This document shows, in pieces, positions 25,435 through 38,093 of a stretch of 64,000 nucleotides of DNA. This DNA comes from Ehretia macrophylla (lineage: Eukaryota; Streptophyta; Magnoliopsida; Boraginales; Ehretiaceae): contig CM075775.1 in the NCBI GenBank assembly GCA_037974665.1, positions 32,183,732 to 32,247,731 of the forward strand, given 5' to 3'. Made by a program: the position numbers and the translations under genes. The notes under the pieces were generated by a model, which ran no database searches, had not been told where the DNA came from, and saw only the letters and a program-made list of their open reading frames with translations. Each line of letters begins with the position of its first letter. Positions within the stretch are counted from its first letter, which is position 1.

Positions 25435-26820
25435 CGTTAGAATTAGGTGGAGACTTTTTCAGTGATTTTTTAGGGAAATAAAGCTGAGATTTTTGTGGTT
25501 AATGTATATGGTATTACTACTAAACGTTGAAGATTTTTGGGAATGAATTGTGTTGTGATAAAGGGATGAAGAAAGGAATGGATTATAGTGACCCAGACGA
25601 GCTTATATGAGATGAGCTTTGTTAGATGTTTTTGGAAGAAATAGGTGAGAGTGTAACGATTTTCTTTTATATTTTTTCTTTTTCTCTTTTTTCAATTACA
25701 TGGAGACGTGGCGAGGATTATGCAACAATTTGAGACTTTGATGTGATACCTTATTTATCCCTTAGCTAACCTGAAGTTTACTGGCCTAAGAATGCATTGA
25801 AGAATTAATCAAGGACGTGGAGAAATTTACGAGACCCCTCATGTTAAGATTTAAATTTCATGATATAACGACGCGCTATAATATGTAACTTACATTAATT
25901 GAGATAGTTGAATAATATATGGAGGGCATAGGTCTTTTTATTTCATTAATCGAATAAATTAAAAAAAATTGTTTGGTCAGTGTATCATTATGGTAAGATC
26001 AAGCATCACCGACAATTTGAAGGATTTGGAGTGCCAGAGTTCAAACAAATATTTAAATTCCAATAGAAATTTTAGGTAAATCATAATCTAAGATGATTGT
26101 TTCGCCTCTCAAATTATGTTGTGTTTGAGTTGTAAACTTCTAAAAAGGAAAAAAAAAGAAAGGAAAAAAAAAAAGCTTGTTTGAATGTTAACCTTCTTAA
26201 TATGATTTTGCATTTATCAAATGTGGAGCTAAATTGTGACTTAGAGACAGTGAATCCCCTAATAACTTAATAGGAGATCAATGATAATAAAATAATAATA
26301 TAATTATTTAATATTACACTCAATAATATGAATCTTGTCATCAAAACTGTATCAATGATAACATTGTTATGTTATTAAGAGATTTCAATTCCTTCAGCAT
26401 AGTCTCTCAAAGAACTTATAAGCTTTCTTAATTCTTCTGAACTCTAAAGTTTTTTTTTTTTTTTTTTTGTCGAATCTGAATAACAACTAATAAACCTTCG
26501 AAACAAATAAATATGGGATTAGATAATTCTAAAATAAGCTCACTTTTAGCAAACATTTTTAGATTAATCCCATTGTTTATTTATTAATACCAATAAACTC
26601 ACTTTTAGGAAACATTTTAGATTAATCCCATTCTTGATTTATAAACAATAGAGCAATTGATAATACGAGTGAAGTAATATCTTTGCCACACAAGTACTGC
26701 ATGGAGAATGGCGGGAGCTTCCTACTCCCAAAATCAAATTTGGTCTTCTATCGACAGTGAATAAATATTCTCTTATAATATTATAATGTCATGAACGAAA
26801 TTTAATAATTATAAATTATT
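25435..26820. other. Intergenic; promoter side of the 126-aa gene
   Basis: The first 250 bases should hold the leader and promoter of the minus-strand gene. Further on, AAACTCACTTTTAG-type phrases are doubled at 26535-26635. The stretch 26680-26820 is a diverged copy of 57285-57430, downstream of the PP2A gene. No coding frame was convincing. Confidence 0.5.
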
Positions 26821-28450
26821 CTTTTTTTTTTTTGGCTAAGCCAATAAGTATCATTGCATTAAATTCCAAAAACAAACAAATACATGGTATGAAAACATCT
26901 ACCAAAACTCAAAACTAACCTAATAATACATTTAGGGTGTGTTTGGATTGAGGGGAATGGGGGAAGGGGAGGTTTAGTAAAGGAGGGGTTTAGTCTTTTC
27001 CTTGTTTGTTTTGGAAGGTTACCAAGGGAGAAAGGAATGAAGGGGTCAAAACAACCCTTCATACACTCAATTTTTCTTTCCTTCCAATTTGGGATAAAAT
27101 GGAGGGAGGGGAGCCAAATAAAAATTGACACCAATTTTGACCTCCTCATCTCTTTCATCTTCTCAACTGAAAGCGTGCAACTATGTGTGTATGCCTGCAA
27201 CTGTGTGTATACGTGCAACTGTGTGTTCTTGTGTTTTCATGTGTGCAGCTTCTGTGTGCTTGCTTTGGTGTGTGTCCGTGTGGTTTTATGTGTGCAAATG
27301 TGTGCAGTTGTGTTTGTGTGAAGCATGAAGAAGATGAGTAAAGAATAAAAATGAAACATGGCCATAAAGCTGCTGCAAGTATTTGTTGTTCTTTTTTTTT
27401 TTTTTTGGGTCAAAAGTTGCTGCTGCGTGAAGAAGATCGAGGAAAAGATGGAAAAAAATAAAAACAATAAAGAATAAAGAAGATAATGTTTAAAATTGGT
27501 AGAATTTTATATAAAATAAGAGAAAGGTCTTAAAAGTTATTTTATACATAAAATTTATTTATTCCTTTTATTTTATTTTCAATTCAAATAAAAGATACTT
27601 ATACTCCTTTATAATACTTTATTTTCTTCAAATTATTCAATCCAAACATAATTTAATCCTCTCATCTCCTTTATGATACTCTCATTTCCTCTCCTTTATT
27701 AAATTTCTTCCCCTCAATCCAAACACACTGTTAAGTTCCAAAGGGTTCTATTGCTAAGATCGTTACTAAACTGTTTTCCAGCAAGTATTTTCAGTCTAAC
27801 ATCTTCACGAATCTTTGCCACAATTTGGTCCTCCGTTGCAACTCCATTTCCAAAGAGGCGACTATTGCGTTCCTTCCAAATGTGGAAAATACAAGCAAGA
27901 AATAAGATTTTTAGCAATATTGTCTTCATACTGTCTTTCGTTCGAATCCTCAAGATAAAATGCAAGACCCTGCTCAATTGAATACTCCTAACACTAGCCA
28001 AGGAAAACTTAATACTTATTCTCCATATACGCATACTGAATGTACATTCAAAGAATTATGATCTCTAGATTCCATACTCATATGACACAATTCGCAGTGA
28101 CTTTGAATATTCAAACCCCAACTTAAGAGTCTGTCTTTTGTTGGGAGTCTATCCAAGATAGCAAGCCACGCACAGAAGCAATACTTCAGTATTCTTGGGT
28201 TCTTCCAAATAATGAAGTCCCAATCCACTTTAGTATGCTTCTCACAAATGAACTCCCAAGTCTTCCAAGTTGAAAATTTACCATTCAGGTCCAAAAGCCA
28301 AATAATCTGATCAGTATTCTGAGATGGAGAACAAAACAAGCTATCATAAAGGTATCCCAGGTTCCTAGGCCATCTCCACTGCTCATCCCTAGTGATCGTA
28401 TCAACTTTGCACTATGAACCAAGTCTGGATGCCTCCATAACTCTGCAATT
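26821..28450 (-). mobile_element. Truncated LINE (L1-type), interrupted by a MITE
   Basis: The minus strand ends in a poly-A tail (T run at 26821-26833) preceded by CTTATTGGCTTAGCC, as in plant L1 3' ends. Upstream, 28339-28040 encodes a zf-RVT-type block with CFCAWLAILDRLPTKDRLLS and a CELC element. After a frameshift, 28010-27735 encodes the following region with LACIFHIWKERNSRLFGN. The element has lost its endonuclease and reverse transcriptase core, so it is a 5'-truncated, inactive copy. A MITE (26935-27730) splits the 3' end. The 5' limit near 28450 is approximate. Confidence 0.75.
26935..27730. mobile_element. MITE nested in the LINE
   Basis: The left end GTGTGTTTGGATTGAGGGGA (from 26937) and its inverted partner TCCCCTCAATCCAAACACAC (to 27728) match almost perfectly. 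TTA words flank both ends (26932-26934 and 27731-27733), which suggests a Harbinger-type 3-bp duplication. The interior has GT-rich CAACTGTGTGT-type words and no transposase frame. Confidence 0.65.
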
Positions 28451-29080
28451 CATGAAAATAGTTGCGCAAAAACCTTTTTTGAAAAACACTGATATGGAAC
28501 TTCTTGTTTTTTTCAATTTTTCTTTTTTACCTATTTTTACCTTTGACTTTTACCCAAAAATCCTTAAAAAAATAGGCCACACATGTTAGTTTCAGTCCAT
28601 GTACGTAGTTTCAGTCCATGCATGTAACTTCTATTTGTGGACTAAATTAAATTTTATTGAAGTTAATAGATACTAAATTGGCTAATTTTGAACAATAGGT
28701 ACCAATTTGAATCATTTTGTAAATATTAAAGACTAATATAATTTTTTTAAACCATCAAAAACTAATTTAAAAAAAAGTGTAAACAATAAAGACTAAGTGT
28801 AATTTTACCCAAAAAAAAATTTTCAACACTGACCCTTAGGTTATTGCAGATACGACAAGGCCTTTCATCATTTGCTAGAGTATATTGACATATACCACTA
28901 TATATCATTACTTACTTTCCACCACATATATCATTACTTATTGTGTAGTCAGCAAAATAAACTCAACCAAGCAATATAGGATTAAAGAGCAATATTAACA
29001 GTTAATATAATAGAAAATTAAAAAGTAAATAAAAAACAGAAAAAGACAGAAATAAAAAAAAGTCAAAAAATAACAAAAAG
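28451..29080. other. Repeat-derived intergenic DNA
   Basis: The part 28452-28570 resembles 45547-45660 and is inverted relative to part of the MITE at 19634. The stretch 28620-28815 ends GACTAAGTGTAATTTTACCC and resembles one end of the Mutator-type MITE at 46444. No gene was seen. Confidence 0.5.
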
Positions 29081-29082
29081 TA

Positions 29083-29158
29083 TAATATATCTATATCTAT
29101 ATATATATATATACATATATATGTATATACACATATACATATACATACATATATATAT

Positions 29159-29212
<54 letters not shown>

Positions 29213-29240
29213 ATATGTATATGTATATATATACATACAT
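29083..29240. repeat. Compound (TA)n(TG)n microsatellite
   Basis: A long compound run of TA, CA and TG dinucleotides. The Tyr/Ile frames it yields on both strands are not genes. Confidence 0.9.
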
Positions 29241-29304
29241 ATTAGTAATAAGGCTACGTACCTTAATTGCATGCGAGTGAGAGATGAGCTACGTCGACGT
29301 CAGC

Positions 29305-29875
29305 CAGGGGCGGACCTACATGTCCACCAGGGGGTGCATGTGGTTACCCCTCACTTAATTTTAATTTTATATTATTATATTAAAAAAATTAAATGTTGAT
29401 TATTATAATTTTATATTATTATATTAAGAAAATAAAATGCTTATTATTATATTAAAAAAATAAAGTGCATAACTGTTGATAGTTTTGTGAGGTGATTTAA
29501 TCATTTGGGTGGTGAAAAGATTGGATTATTAGAGGTAGGGTGGTGGAAAAATTGTGGAGAAATGGCTATGGTGGTGGAGCAGCATAGGGAAAGTAGCAGT
29601 GATAGTATCAATAAGTATTAAAATATGAAATCACACCGATAATTATAAAAGATACTTTTTTTTTAATCAAAAACTTCATATATGTTTTAGCGTTTATATT
29701 TTTATAATTGCTATAATTGATATATGCTTTTAATTCGTGATTATTTCTTCCTAATTGCTATAATGTGCCTTAATAATTTATGCATAGATGAGTTTTCTCG
29801 ATCCATAGTTATTAACCTCCTACTCGGGGTGCCTGTAGTGCACCCCTTGACCCCGAGCGGTTGGGTCCGCCACTA
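29305..29875. mobile_element. hAT-type MITE with 8-bp target duplication
   Basis: The left end CAGGGGCGGACC and the right end GGGTCCGCCACTA form an imperfect inverted repeat. The flanks are ACGTCAGC at 29297-29304 and GCGTCAGC at 29876-29883, matching at 7 of 8 bases. The body is AT-rich and non-coding. It belongs to the same broad family as the element at 7466-8056. Confidence 0.72.
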
Positions 29876-29999
29876 GCGTCAGCAGTGGTGGTTGAGAAGC
29901 GATATTGGCTCGGGGAAGAGGGGAGGGGTGGTTTTGTTTGTTTTATTTTTGTTAAAATGATCTCACCAGCAGCGATGGTGAGATGTTATTTAAGGCTTT

Positions 30000-30260
30000 G
30001 CAACGTCTTTTGAGACGACAGGAGCCGTCTCTAAAACCTAATCATTAATTTTGGGCTAATCGTCTCTAAATAGTCGCCTTTTCACCAAATGCGCCTATTT
30101 GGGCGACGACACACGTGAATTAGTGTCATTATTTAAAAAATATCGCTAAATTATCGTTAATTAGAAACAAATTAGTAACGAGGTGCCATGTTGTTGCTAA
30201 TTAGCGACACGTTTGCGACATACAACTAAATTTCCGATAATTCACTTGATGCGTCGCTAA
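30000..30260. mobile_element. CACTA-like subterminal fragment hit by a copia element
   Basis: Contains repeated CGTCTCTAAA, TAGCGACACG and TGCGTCGCTAA words, as at 17150-17390. The copia element inserted at the last GCTAA; the next bases of the target resume at 35770. Confidence 0.4.
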
Positions 30261-30608
30261 TGTAAGCATAATTATTGCGATGAACATAATGCAATTAAAA
30301 TTATCAGAAGCATATAATCATCATATAAAAATAGTAAGGACATAAGTTACCTACTTGATGGCAAAGACGACTTGATACGGAAGACGAAGCCATGACAAGA
30401 ATAATTGATTTCTCTACCTTAACCCTCTTTCTTGATAGTATAGATTTGTGATAGAATTCTACAACTCTCTTCAGGGCAGGGAGATGACCAATTAACATGT
30501 ATATATAGGTGTTACTTCCATCAAGTAACCTAATGGGTTTGGACTTTAGTGTGCTATTATTTTAATCAAGTGGGTCACCAATAACTTTAATGGGTCATAC
30601 CACTTACA
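30261..30608 (-). repeat. 3' LTR of the first copia element
   Basis: 348 bp, pairs with 35420-35769. The minus strand reads TGTAAGTGGTATGACCC at its start and ends TGCTTACA. Confidence 0.85.
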
Positions 30609-33600
30609 TTCTCCCACTTGACCTATTAACTTCATGGACGACGAGATTCAACCATAAACATAAGGCGCGCATAAGAGATTAAATCCTTACATAATGTCCT
30701 TCATAAGTACCAAAGAATAACATACAATTAATTGTGGGTTATAGCGGTTGTACATCATTCACTCAATGTACTCCCTTCTATATACCACAACACTAGTAAT
30801 CAGTCACACTTGGTCATAATCGTAATGGTCCACGATAATGTCTTTTGCAGACTTTCTTGTTTTACTTAATAAGCATAAGTCACGTGAATACTGTCATGAA
30901 ACTGGAAAACCTTTAATGTTTGTTAGAAACATGTCATTGAGCTCAGAGTGTCAACATAAGAACACATATATCTTTCATAATTACAACCAAGTCTTATCAC
31001 TTCTTCATGTCCTTTAAAGGTTTGGTTGTAAGCCTTTTAGCCATAAAACTGCAGTTATGAGATCAGTACTTATGTGTTCGATAAACACTCTTTGTTTCTA
31101 AACCTTCTCTTCAATGACAAATATTTTAACTCCATGTATTTGACACCTCATCATGATTTGTCATTTTAGAGAAGAAAACTGTTGCAGAATTATCACAATA
31201 AATTTTCAGTGACTTGGCAATTAGTGTCGACAAATCCAAGTCCTGAAATTAATTTTCTGCAACCATAATGCATGAGTTGTATGTAGCTTCATAATATACT
31301 ACAAATTCTGCTTCCATAATGGATGACATAACGATAGTCTATTTCGCACTTTTCCATAAGGTTACTCCCATTGCTTAAAGGAAGAGCTGACTAAAAGTGG
31401 ACTTTATGCTATCAACACATCTAGTAAGATTTGAATCCGAATATCCAATCACTTTAAATGATTAGATCATCTATATATCAGCAAGTAGCATTTGATCTTT
31501 TCAAATACCTTAAACTTTTATTGCAGCTCTCACGTAATTCAATTAAGAATTACTTTAATACATTCCACATCATTATTGGACACTGCATGAGACTAAATTT
31601 ATTCACATCAAATTTCTTTAGAATTCTTTCAATATAGGTTTTTCAGAGACAATCCAAACATTCTTTGTGATCCATCATGAAATATTTCAATTCCTATCAC
31701 AAGGATATATGTCTCTCCCATATTTTTCACTTTCAAAATTCTATGAGAGAAACTTGAGTTTCATGCAATATGTCAATACCATTAGCAACAAGAAGAATAT
31801 CATCAACATACAAGACTTAAAGGAAAAATATCAATTTGCTCCCATTGATCTTTTGGTATACTTGCTAAATAATACTATGTTTCCTTGAAACCGAAAGATG
31901 TAATGATATTGTAGAACTTAATATACCATTATGAGCTTATTTAAGCCCGTATATTAATATCCTAAGTTTACACACCATATGACATTTTCCCTCTATTAAA
32001 ACCTTCAAGTAATATTTCATATGGCTAGTGAAAATGAAGCCAGATCTTTATTGACTCAAATATCGAAGTTTGACTCATATAAATAAACCACATAATCATC
32101 ATGAATAACTGTTTTTCTCTCTCCCTTTGAGATCTTAATGTTGTTCTTTTTGGTTCATATAGGTCAACTTCTTGTGAGTTAGCATTTACAAGTGATGATT
32201 CCTCCTTTATTTGCTATTCAATGTTGTTAAAACATTCAACAACACTTGGAGCAACTTTTGATAAAAAGAGCATTAATGGATAAGGAAAAATTCATCCCAA
32301 CTTCTTTAATATTCACTTTATGAGGTTCATCACTCCCACTAACTTCACCATTCTTTATGAATCTAACATTACTGACTCCACAAAATTTCAACAAATAGAC
32401 ATAATCATAATGTGAAATCAACTATAACGCTTAATTTCAATAATGTGTTACTAAGTAAGGATTCATAGAACATACAATCAAGTTTTAGTTTATATGATCT
32501 ATCACTAAGAATATCGAACCCAACAATTATGGTATTCTCAAATAAACTAAAACATCTATATTCAATCTTAATATGAAATCCAAAAAAATATTCAACTTTT
32601 ATAAAGAAACTAAGTTCCTAATAACAATATAGGTACATAGAATGATAAAAATTAATGTGATGGCTAGCTCTAAGGATTAGACGATAAGTATTATACTTTC
32701 AATTAGAGCCTTCACACGATTTTCTATGTACAAACTTTAATTTGGATTTAAATTCTAGATAATAAAGAAATCATTTCAATATATTGAAAATATAAGTGAT
32801 AGCTACAGAAACAAGTACTAGGTATTAATAAGAACATCACTCAAAATTGATTAGAAACATACAAAGGAACGATAATTACCTTTATTTTTCAAACCGTACT
32901 TTATATTCAGGCAGTCTTTAAAAGTGAACCAACTTTATTACAAAGTGGCACTTGCAAGCCTGAACTTTTATCGAACGAGTCTAAGAATCGTTAACAAACT
33001 CTTTCATTTCTTCTTGATTCTGTTTATTTTAAATTCTTTATCAGCTTCTTGACCCATGAGATTAACAGTGTGACTTAATTGACTCTTCAATCTCATTTCC
33101 TCCTAAACAAGCATACTAGTAAATTCATGCACATAATCACTTATCTTTAATAGTGTATTAATTAATTGGAAAAGGCTCATATTCAAAAGGTAGTGAGTTC
33201 AATATAAAACGTACTAGGAAGCATGCATTCACTATCATTCCCAAGGACTTTAATCTTGCTGCAATATTAGTCATCTTTATGATATGCTCTTACATAATTC
33301 TCGACCCATCATACTTCATGGTTGTGAGCCTAGCTATGAGCATATCAGTGCATGACTTATATGCGGAGTTGAAACTTTTCTTCCGCAGATCTTAATTATT
33401 CTTTAGCATCATTAGTTTGCGGAATGATTATTTGCATAAACATGAGGCTTAATTTATTAGACCGTTTCCAAGCTTTATAATGAATCTTCTCTTCCTCACT
33501 GCTCGAATCCGTAATGACAGGAGGTTTGTCATTTATAGTGCTAAGTCCAAATTCAAAATACCTAAGAGAATTTGGACTCGTTTACACTATTTAGAAAAGT

Positions 33601-33982
33601 TCAATCCATTAAAGACGGGCACATATAAAATATGCGAATGAGGAAAATAGCTACAAATATGACATGATATTTTAGCATAATCATGGATTAATAATGACTA
33701 CATACTTAATGTTGACAACATCATGGATTCAAATAAAATAAATAAAATATCATAGTGTATTAAAGTTTTCCTTTGGGTAGAAACTAAAGCACACAATCAT
33801 AAAGTAAATGCCTATATAATAATATTATTTTAATTTGTCTCATCATATTTACTATTCACATGATAAATGATTCATCTTTGGACAAATTCAATAAGTCCAA
33901 AGAATAATAAACGTCAAATTATCCATCAATTCTCACAATCTCAATAATAGGCATTTTATAAGTGAATGGATAATTGATAGAG

Positions 33983-34510
33983 AATAAAATCCATAAACTT
34001 TCTAGTTCGTCCACTTTGTTGACTAACAAACTAACATAAGATGGATTTAACTTTAATAACAACTATAAACAAATAAAATTCATAACTTTATTGGTTGGCC
34101 ACTTTGGTGACTAACGAACCAATTTAATATGAATTTTAAGTTCAATAATAGTTAACAATGAATAAAATCCAAACTTTTGGTTTGACCACTTTGGTGACTA
34201 ACAAACCAACTTAATTGGATTAAATTTAATAATAATTGTCAACTATTAAAATCCAATGACTTTCTAGTTTCGTCACTTTGGTGACTAACAAACTAGTTTA
34301 ATATGGATTTTTAAATTTAAATAATAGTTGTTAACAAATAAAATCCAAAACTTTATAGTTTGGTCACTTTGGTAACTAACAAACCAACTTAATGTGGATT
34401 TTAAATTTAATAATAATTGTTAATGAAGAAAATCCATCAACTTTCTAGTTTGGCCACTTTGGTGACTAACAAACTATATTAATATGAATTTTTAATTCAA
34501 TGACAATTAA
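33983..34510. repeat. Tandem array, about six 90-bp units, inside the copia element
   Basis: Each unit contains CACTTTGGTGACTAACAAAC or a variant, after a TTTCTAGTTTGG-type word and before an AT-rich spacer with TTAATAATAATTGTTAA. Units begin near 33983, 34072, 34160, 34247, 34340 and 34430. On the element's strand the array lies in the 5' leader region ahead of the gag remnant. Confidence 0.8.
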
Positions 34511-35419
34511 AGCTTTAATGTATCATGATTTCATATTTTCCTTTTTTCAATTTATGTGAGCCCATAAGTGAAAAGAAAATATTTTAACATAGCACATCAT
34601 AAAAATGTCCGAATCAAAGTTTACAATTAAAACCAGAAGACATACATAAGTAAACAAAGTCACATAATTTTATATTTTCTTTCCTCCAATTTATACAAGC
34701 CCGTAAGTGGAAGGAAAACATCATCATGAGCAAGATATACACTTGTGTCCAAGTTTCAATCTACCACTACAACTCGCGACATTCGTAAGTTGAAAGAAGG
34801 CAAAAATTTTCACACCAAGTATTAATCACATACATATGTGGACCAAGTCTTATACATTCAAATCAGTGGCGTCAAAGATGGACAACGCTCCAACCTTATA
34901 CTTCAGTTTCTGTTATAGATTCTTTCAATATAACAAACATTACAATGTGTCAATGCAATGTCTCCTGCGTAATACTCATCATGGCAAATTGTCATTGAAA
35001 TAAAGTTGTCATAAATTGTTTTAATCTAATAAATTCATTAACACATCATGATAGAACCTTGGCATAACAAATAAAGCAGATGCATAAAACACCAATTTCC
35101 TTATGATCTTTAAGCTTTGATAGCATATTCATTCATGCGGCAATCAAGCAGGCAATGTATTAATGTTACTTCTTCAATATTGGCGCATGACAATCGTTAT
35201 TGGAAAACATTCGAGACAGAGATATCTATTGTAAGTAACTGAAAATTAATTTCATTAGCGAGATTACAGGATTTGATATATAGGTTCTTTTATAATTTTT
35301 CAACGTTAATGCGTGATAATCTCACTTAAGGACATAAAGCATCAAATGGTAGATATTCATAAGCCTACTAATTTCATAGGAGAGATTATAAATTTTGATA
35401 TTTAGACTCTGATATTACA

Positions 35420-35769
35420 TGTAAACGTAATTATTACGATGAACATAATGTAATTAAAATTATTAGAAACATGTAATCATCATACATAAAAATAGTAAGA
35501 GCATAAGTTACCTACTTGATGCCAAAGACGACTTGATGCGGAAGACGAAGGCATGACAGGGATAATTGATTTCTCTGTCTTAACACTCTTTCTTCATAGT
35601 GTAGATTTGTGATGGAATTCTACAACTCTCTTCATGGCAGGGAGATGACCAATTAACATGTATATATAAGTGTTACTTCCATCAAGTAACCTAATGGGTT
35701 TGGACTTTAGTATGCTATTATTTTAATCAAGTGGGTCACCAATAACTTTAATGGGTCACACCACTTACA
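35420..35769 (-). repeat. 5' LTR of the first copia element
   Basis: 350 bp, pairs with 30261-30608, followed directly by the target duplication GCTAA. Confidence 0.85.
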
Positions 35770-35864
35770 GCTAACACATTATTGTCTTGCTTCTGCTTTG
35801 TATACAGTAGAAGAATATCGCAAAGAGGAATATGAAACTACATGTTCTTTGCTCCCTATGTTTA

Positions 35865-36007
35865 ATATGATGTGAGAATTTGACATCGGTTGAAGGTTGC
35901 TATATATGTGTATGTATCTAAATCGCTAAATATAATTAAGAAGTTTAGATGAGAATTTAACATCATGGTGTTCTCGTTTGATCTTCTCTTTTGATGATCT
36001 TCTCTTT
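35865..36007. repeat. Inverted copy of PP2A intron sequence, copia target
   Basis: Read in reverse, this matches 59155-59310 in the PP2A gene intron (shared words include GAATTTAACATCATG, CTCGTTTGATCTTCTCTTTT and AATATAATTAAGAAGTT). The match is cut by the second copia element. Similarity to 58105-58186 then continues at 40996-41075 on the other side. Confidence 0.7.
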
Positions 36008-36201
36008 TGTTGAGAGACAGACAAGACAGATATTACAAGAAAGAATATATTGAAGTATAGCCAAGAAAGTTATTTTACAATCACAATACATCAGCCATTA
36101 TATAGGTGCAAGGGTACTTGCTCCCCAAGCTAAGCTAAATATGGTAATCCTAACTATGGTAAAATATACAACTGTACACGGAATAATTATATACATTAAC
36201 A
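36008..36201 (-). repeat. 3' LTR of the second copia element
   Basis: 194 bp. The minus strand starts TGTTAATGTATATAATTATT; the polypurine tract lies at 36202-36215. Confidence 0.92.
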
Positions 36202-36213
36202 CCCCCCTCAAAC

Positions 36214-37800
36214 TCAAGGTGGTGCAAATGACACTAACTTGAGTTTGCAAATCAGATCCTGAAGGCGACTCGGAGGGTGTACTTTAGTAAAGAGATCTGC
36301 AAGCTGATCAGCCGAATGAGTATACCGAAGCTTGAGAGTTCCTTGACCAACATGCTGACGAATAAAATAACAGTCACACTCAATGTGACGAGTGCGCTCA
36401 TAAAATATGTCATTGTGAGCAATCTGAATAGCACTCTGATTGTCACAATGAAGAGTGGTGCCAGGAGGCTGAGAGACACCCATATCAGCAAGAAGCCAAT
36501 GAAGCCAGATGACCTCCTGAGTGGCATCAGCGGGTGCACGATACTCGGCCTCAGTACTCGAGCAAGCAACAATAGTCTGTTTCTTGCTGCGCCAACAAAG
36601 AAGAGAATCACCAAGAAGGAAATAATATCCAGTCACAGAACGCCGATCAGTAGGGTCACCAGCCCAATCTGCATCTGAGTAGCCATGCAAGATTAACGAT
36701 GAGCTGGTAGAGAATAAGAGGCCATGAAATAAGGTACTCTTGATATAACGAAGTATCCGGAGAACCGCAAAATAGTGTGTAGTGCGAGGAGCAAACATGA
36801 ACTGACTGACTAGGTGAACAGCATAAGCAATGTTAGGCCGAGTCACAGTGATAGATAAGAATGCCAACCAGCTGGAGATACAAAGATGCATCTGCAAGTG
36901 GTGTCCCATCCAATGGAGTAAGACGAACGTTAGCATCAAGAGAAGTAGATGCAGTCTTGCTGTCAGTAAGACCGGTACGAGCCAAAAGATCAGAAGAGTA
37001 CTTGGCTTGAGTGAGATAGTAGCCAGCTGAATCAGATGATACTTCAATGCCCCAAAAGTAGCTCAGAGGACCAATATCCTTCATCTCAAAGTGGTGACTG
37101 AGAAATCGCTTGAGATCAGAAATATCCGCAAAGTCATTGCCAGTGATAATCATATCATCCACATGTATTGCCAGTGATAATCATATCATTCACATATAAG
37201 AGCAATAGAATAAGACCAGAATCAGAATGCTGAATAAATAGTGCAGAATCATGGTTACTCGGAGTAAATCCAAAATCAGTAATAATAGAACTGAATTTTG
37301 AAAACTAGGCACGTGGAACTTGCTTGAGACCATAGAAGGCACGACGTAAACGACACACTTTGTGAGGAGGATAAGAGTAGCCTGGAGGAGGCTTCATGAA
37401 AACTTCTTCTGTCAGATCACCATTAAGGAAATCATTTTTAACATCCATCTGAAACAACTTCCATTGCCTAATGGAAGTAACAACAACTAGTGATCGTACA
37501 AAGGTGAGATGAGCAACTGCAGCAAATGTCTCCTCATAATCAATACCATATTCCTAAGTGAACCCTTTAGCCACCAAGCGAGCCTTATACCACTCTATAG
37601 AGCCATCATAGCGAGTTTTCACCTTGTACACCCATTTGTATCCCATGGAATTCTTTTCCGGGGGTAAATCAACCAAATCCCAAGTGTGTTTTGCCTCTAA
37701 GGCCTGTAATTCATCAGTCATAGCTTGTTGCCAAAGAGGGTTAGAACTAGCCTCACGATAATTTTGAGGTTCATGGAGAGAAATGATAGTAGAAAAACAG
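36214..37800 (-). pseudogene. copia reverse transcriptase and RNase H region (fossil)
   Basis: The 37740-37560 part shows the N-terminal reverse transcriptase block (HTWDLVDLPP, GYKWVYKVK, RLVAKGFT). The 37162-36700 part shows the end of the reverse transcriptase (DDMIITGND, LKRFLSHHFEMKDIGPLSYF). The 36700-36214 part shows RNase H landmarks (GYSDADWAGDPTDRRSVTGY, SSTEAEYRA, DNQSAIQIAHN). This is the usual copia order. The region is broken. Confidence 0.9.
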
Positions 37801-38093
37801 TGGTAATCAAGAAGGTGAAGGGGAATGGCTCTTACACGTGTAGATCGACGGAGAGATGGATCAGAAAAGACATGAGACAAATCAACAACAGAAGACTCAG
37901 CATCGGGCACAGGATCATCAGATGGAATAGTCTCCGCAGGATAGGCCATGTCAGGGGCGACGTCAGTGCTTGCGCTAGTACTTGTGTCACTGTCATCATC
38001 AGGAAATAGGGAAAGGGAAAGATCTGTAAAATACGGGGTAGAGACACCATGAGGAAGAGATAAGGGAGAGAGGGATGAGAACATTTTATTTTC

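Larger units (their letters stand above)
30261..35769 (-). mobile_element. Degenerate Ty1/copia LTR retrotransposon, about 5.5 kb
   Basis: Two direct LTRs (30261-30608 and 35420-35769) start TG and end CA, and the flanks carry the 5-bp duplication GCTAA (30256-30260, 35770-35774). On the minus strand a purine-rich tract (GTCAAGTGGGAGAA) borders the left LTR, and a primer-site-like TATCAGAGTC lies just inside the right LTR. Remnants in copia order on the minus strand are a gag-like stretch near 33300-33250 and a reverse transcriptase stretch with YVDDILLV near 31815-31770. The element is an old, thoroughly broken fossil with many breaks. The LTRs differ at roughly two dozen positions by eye. 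Confidence 0.85.

Noticed and set aside
29063-29399. Tyr/Ile-rich frames on both strands
   Set aside because: They are translations of a TA/TG microsatellite.
33983-34510. CRISPR-like regular repeats
   Set aside because: The units are diverged tandem copies without unique spacers, in a plant retroelement.
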